The position numbers and the translations under genes are program-made. This document shows, piece by piece, positions 6,048 to 7,100 of a stretch of DNA of 7,100 nucleotides; within the stretch, counting starts at the first letter, position 1; each line of letters starts with the position of its first letter. The notes under the pieces were generated by a model. The model saw nothing but the letters and a program-made list of their open reading frames with translations, searched no databases and was not told where the DNA came from. The stretch covers positions 1-7,100 of the forward strand of contig JAKSBM010000555.1 in the NCBI GenBank assembly GCA_022361135.1. Direction: 5' to 3'. The stretch is from Desulfobacterales bacterium. Its GTDB lineage: Bacteria > Desulfobacterota > Desulfobacteria > Desulfobacterales > Desulfobacteraceae.

Positions 6048-6480
6048 ATTTCCGGCCGTAGAACCGGGCCAGGAAAAGGCCCGGCCCCAGCATGAACGCA
6101 TCCCGGATCAAGAGCCAGACCGCATCGGAGGTCTGCCCCCCACCGGTGACGGAAAAACAGCCGCAATCAAAGGAATGGCCCCGGGCCAGGTTGAAGCTGA
6201 TCATGGCCATGAAGACCAGCAGCAGCCCATTGACGATGAACAATGCCGATGGCGCCCAGATCCCCAGGATCAACAAAAGGCCGGCCCCCATTTCAATCCA
6301 GGGCAGCCAGATGGCCAGCAGATTGATCAGGGCACCGGGGAGAAGATCATACCCGTAAATAATTTTGGCAAAGGCTGAAGGATCCTGGATCTTGGGCCAG
6401 GCTGCCGTGACAAAGGCCAGTCCTAGACCCAGACGAATCATTGGGAAAAGATAGCCCCATTTGGGTTTAATATTCCACAT
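6025..6480 (-). CDS. DoxX/MauE-family membrane protein with Cys-x-Cys motif
   Basis: The 151-residue protein has four likely membrane helices (about 10-28, 48-74, 78-98 and 120-140), the layout of the DoxX/MauE family. The pair Cys106-Gly-Cys108 in HSFDCGCFS sits just after the third helix. A Cys-x-Cys of this kind is typical of MauE-like members that handle thiol or disulfide electrons in the membrane; that role here is inferred. ATG 6480 overlaps the end of the upstream rhodanese gene by 14 bases and is preceded by GGAGGAG (6497-6491). An in-frame GTG at 6513 would add 11 residues but has its purine-rich sequence directly against it. Operon partnership with a rhodanese suggests shared sulfur or redox chemistry. 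The last 23 bases overlap the end of the SUMF1 gene on the other strand. Confidence 0.85.
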   Translation of the reverse strand: MWNIKPKWGYLFPMIRLGLGLAFVTAAWPKIQDPSAFAKIIYGYDLLPGALINLLAIWLPWIEMGAGLLLILGIWAPSALFIVNGLLLVFMAMISFNLARGHSFDCGCFSVTGGGQTSDAVWLLIRDAFMLGPGLFLARFYGRKSISSEPI

Positions 6481-6961
6481 CAAAGCCCATCTCCTCCCAT
6501 TCTTCAAATCCACCTCCGTATACCTTTACCCCGGTAAATCCCATCTCCCTCAACCGTTTGGCAAAGGTATGGCTGTCGCTGCACGTGAAACCGGAACAAT
6601 AGAGGAGGATGGGGGAATCCTTGGAAGCCACCTTGATGAAATCCCCCATATTGTCGTCAAACTCAGCCAGGGGAAAGGAAAGTGCACCGGGCAGATGCCC
6701 CTGGTCATAGATATCCTTCAGCCGCACATCAATGAGGAGCCGCTGCCTTTCGCGGATGATCCGTCTCACCTCAAGGGGATTGTCAATCTCCACCTCGGGC
6801 AGGACGGCATCGGCCTTTGAACGGGCGGTGATCACCCCCTGTTCCGTGTCCCACTGGCCCACCCATTGAATTCCCACCGGTGAAAAATGATTCACGGCCA
6901 GGGAAAGGGGGAGCAATGCCAGGACCAATACCAGGGCCCGGCCAATTATCTGTTTATCCAT
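6467..6961 (-). CDS. Membrane-anchored or exported rhodanese-like protein with Cys-x4-Cys loop
   Basis: The protein has 164 residues. A basic N-terminus and hydrophobic stretch (about 8-23, ALVLVLALLPLSLAV) indicate an uncleaved anchor or signal peptide, placing the rest outside the inner membrane. Residues about 58-164 form one rhodanese domain: LLIDVRLKDIYDQGHLPGALSFPL, the active-site region LLYCSGFTCSDSH, and VKVYGGGFEEWEEMG. Cys122 is the expected sulfur-carrying residue. The position five residues on, often Arg in single-domain rhodaneses (CxxGxR), is Cys127. Thiosulfate or polysulfide sulfur transfer, or dithiol redox chemistry, is plausible but not shown. The ATG at 6961 has only a weak ribosome site and starts 10 bases after the preceding gene. 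It is followed directly by the DoxX-like gene, with overlap. Confidence 0.9.
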   Translation of the reverse strand: MDKQIIGRALVLVLALLPLSLAVNHFSPVGIQWVGQWDTEQGVITARSKADAVLPEVEIDNPLEVRRIIRERQRLLIDVRLKDIYDQGHLPGALSFPLAEFDDNMGDFIKVASKDSPILLYCSGFTCSDSHTFAKRLREMGFTGVKVYGGGFEEWEEMGFDVEY

Positions 6962-6971
6962 GGTAGATCAA

Positions 6972-7100
6972 CTAAATTCGATTTTTAATGTCCTGGAAAA
7001 CCCGGAGCCGCTGCTCGGCCACCAACAATTCCATCCATTGCTCCATGAGCCCCTTGACCCGGCCCTGGGCATCCTGGGATTCCAGCGGGCCCTCCTGGGC
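6972..7100 (-). CDS. Unidentified protein, C-terminal 42 residues (5' end outside window)
   Basis: The minus-strand frame is open from the window edge and ends at TAG (6974-6972). The visible peptide, including VKGLMEQWMELLVAEQRLRVFQ, is rich in Leu, Glu, Gln and Arg and looks like an amphipathic or coiled-coil helix ending in DIKNRI. No family is recognised from this fragment. Its stop lies 10 bases before the rhodanese start on the same strand, so it is probably the upstream member of the rhodanese-DoxX operon. Codon use is GC-rich in third positions, like the neighbours. Confidence 0.7.
   Translation of the reverse strand, partial: AQEGPLESQDAQGRVKGLMEQWMELLVAEQRLRVFQDIKNRI

Noticed and set aside
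1..7100. tRNA, rRNA, CRISPR array, insertion sequence or transposase.
   Set aside because: No clover-leaf, rRNA signature, regularly spaced repeat set, transposase motif or terminal inverted repeats with target duplication were seen by eye.

Overview
The window reads as chromosomal DNA from a Gram-negative bacterium. It is GC-rich with strongly C/G-biased third codon positions in the genes. The gene set (compact trpEGDCF run, SUMF1-fold lipoprotein, DoxX/MauE-like protein next to a membrane-anchored rhodanese) and the protein style fit a sulfate-reducing Desulfobacterota lineage such as Desulfobacteraceae or Desulfosarcinaceae. That taxonomic placement is an inference; no rRNA or other direct marker is present.

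Bases 1-3434 (+ strand) are a tightly packed tryptophan operon: the 3' end of trpE, then trpG, trpD, trpC and trpF. All junctions overlap (4 bp, 4 bp, 20 bp) or abut (TAA directly followed by ATG). Together these enzymes take chorismate to indole-3-glycerol phosphate: anthranilate synthase (TrpE with TrpG), phosphoribosyl transfer (TrpD), isomerisation (TrpF) and ring closure (TrpC). trpB and trpA, which would finish tryptophan synthesis, do not follow trpF.

Bases 3435-4284 hold no convincing intact gene. On the minus strand, short peptide stretches in several frames and in the right order resemble a decayed ClC-type chloride channel gene. Within it lies a GC-rich block (about 3919-4079) that can fold into a long closing helix enclosing two hairpins. 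An AT-rich stretch beside it carries short direct and inverted repeats.

Bases 4285-4992 (- strand) encode a single-pass membrane protein with a coiled coil, a Lys/Pro/Ala-rich linker and a C-terminal LysM domain. A promoter-like sequence lies upstream of it. Diverging from it, 5184-6047 (+) encodes a lipoprotein with a formylglycine-generating-enzyme (SUMF1) fold that lacks the catalytic cysteine pair near its C-terminus.

Bases 6025-7100 (- strand) are an apparent operon of three genes: the end of an unidentified helical protein, a membrane-anchored rhodanese-like protein with a Cys-x4-Cys active-site loop, and a DoxX/MauE-type four-helix membrane protein with a Cys-x-Cys motif. The last two probably act together in thiol or sulfur redox chemistry at the cell envelope. 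The DoxX-like gene overlaps the SUMF1 gene tail to tail.
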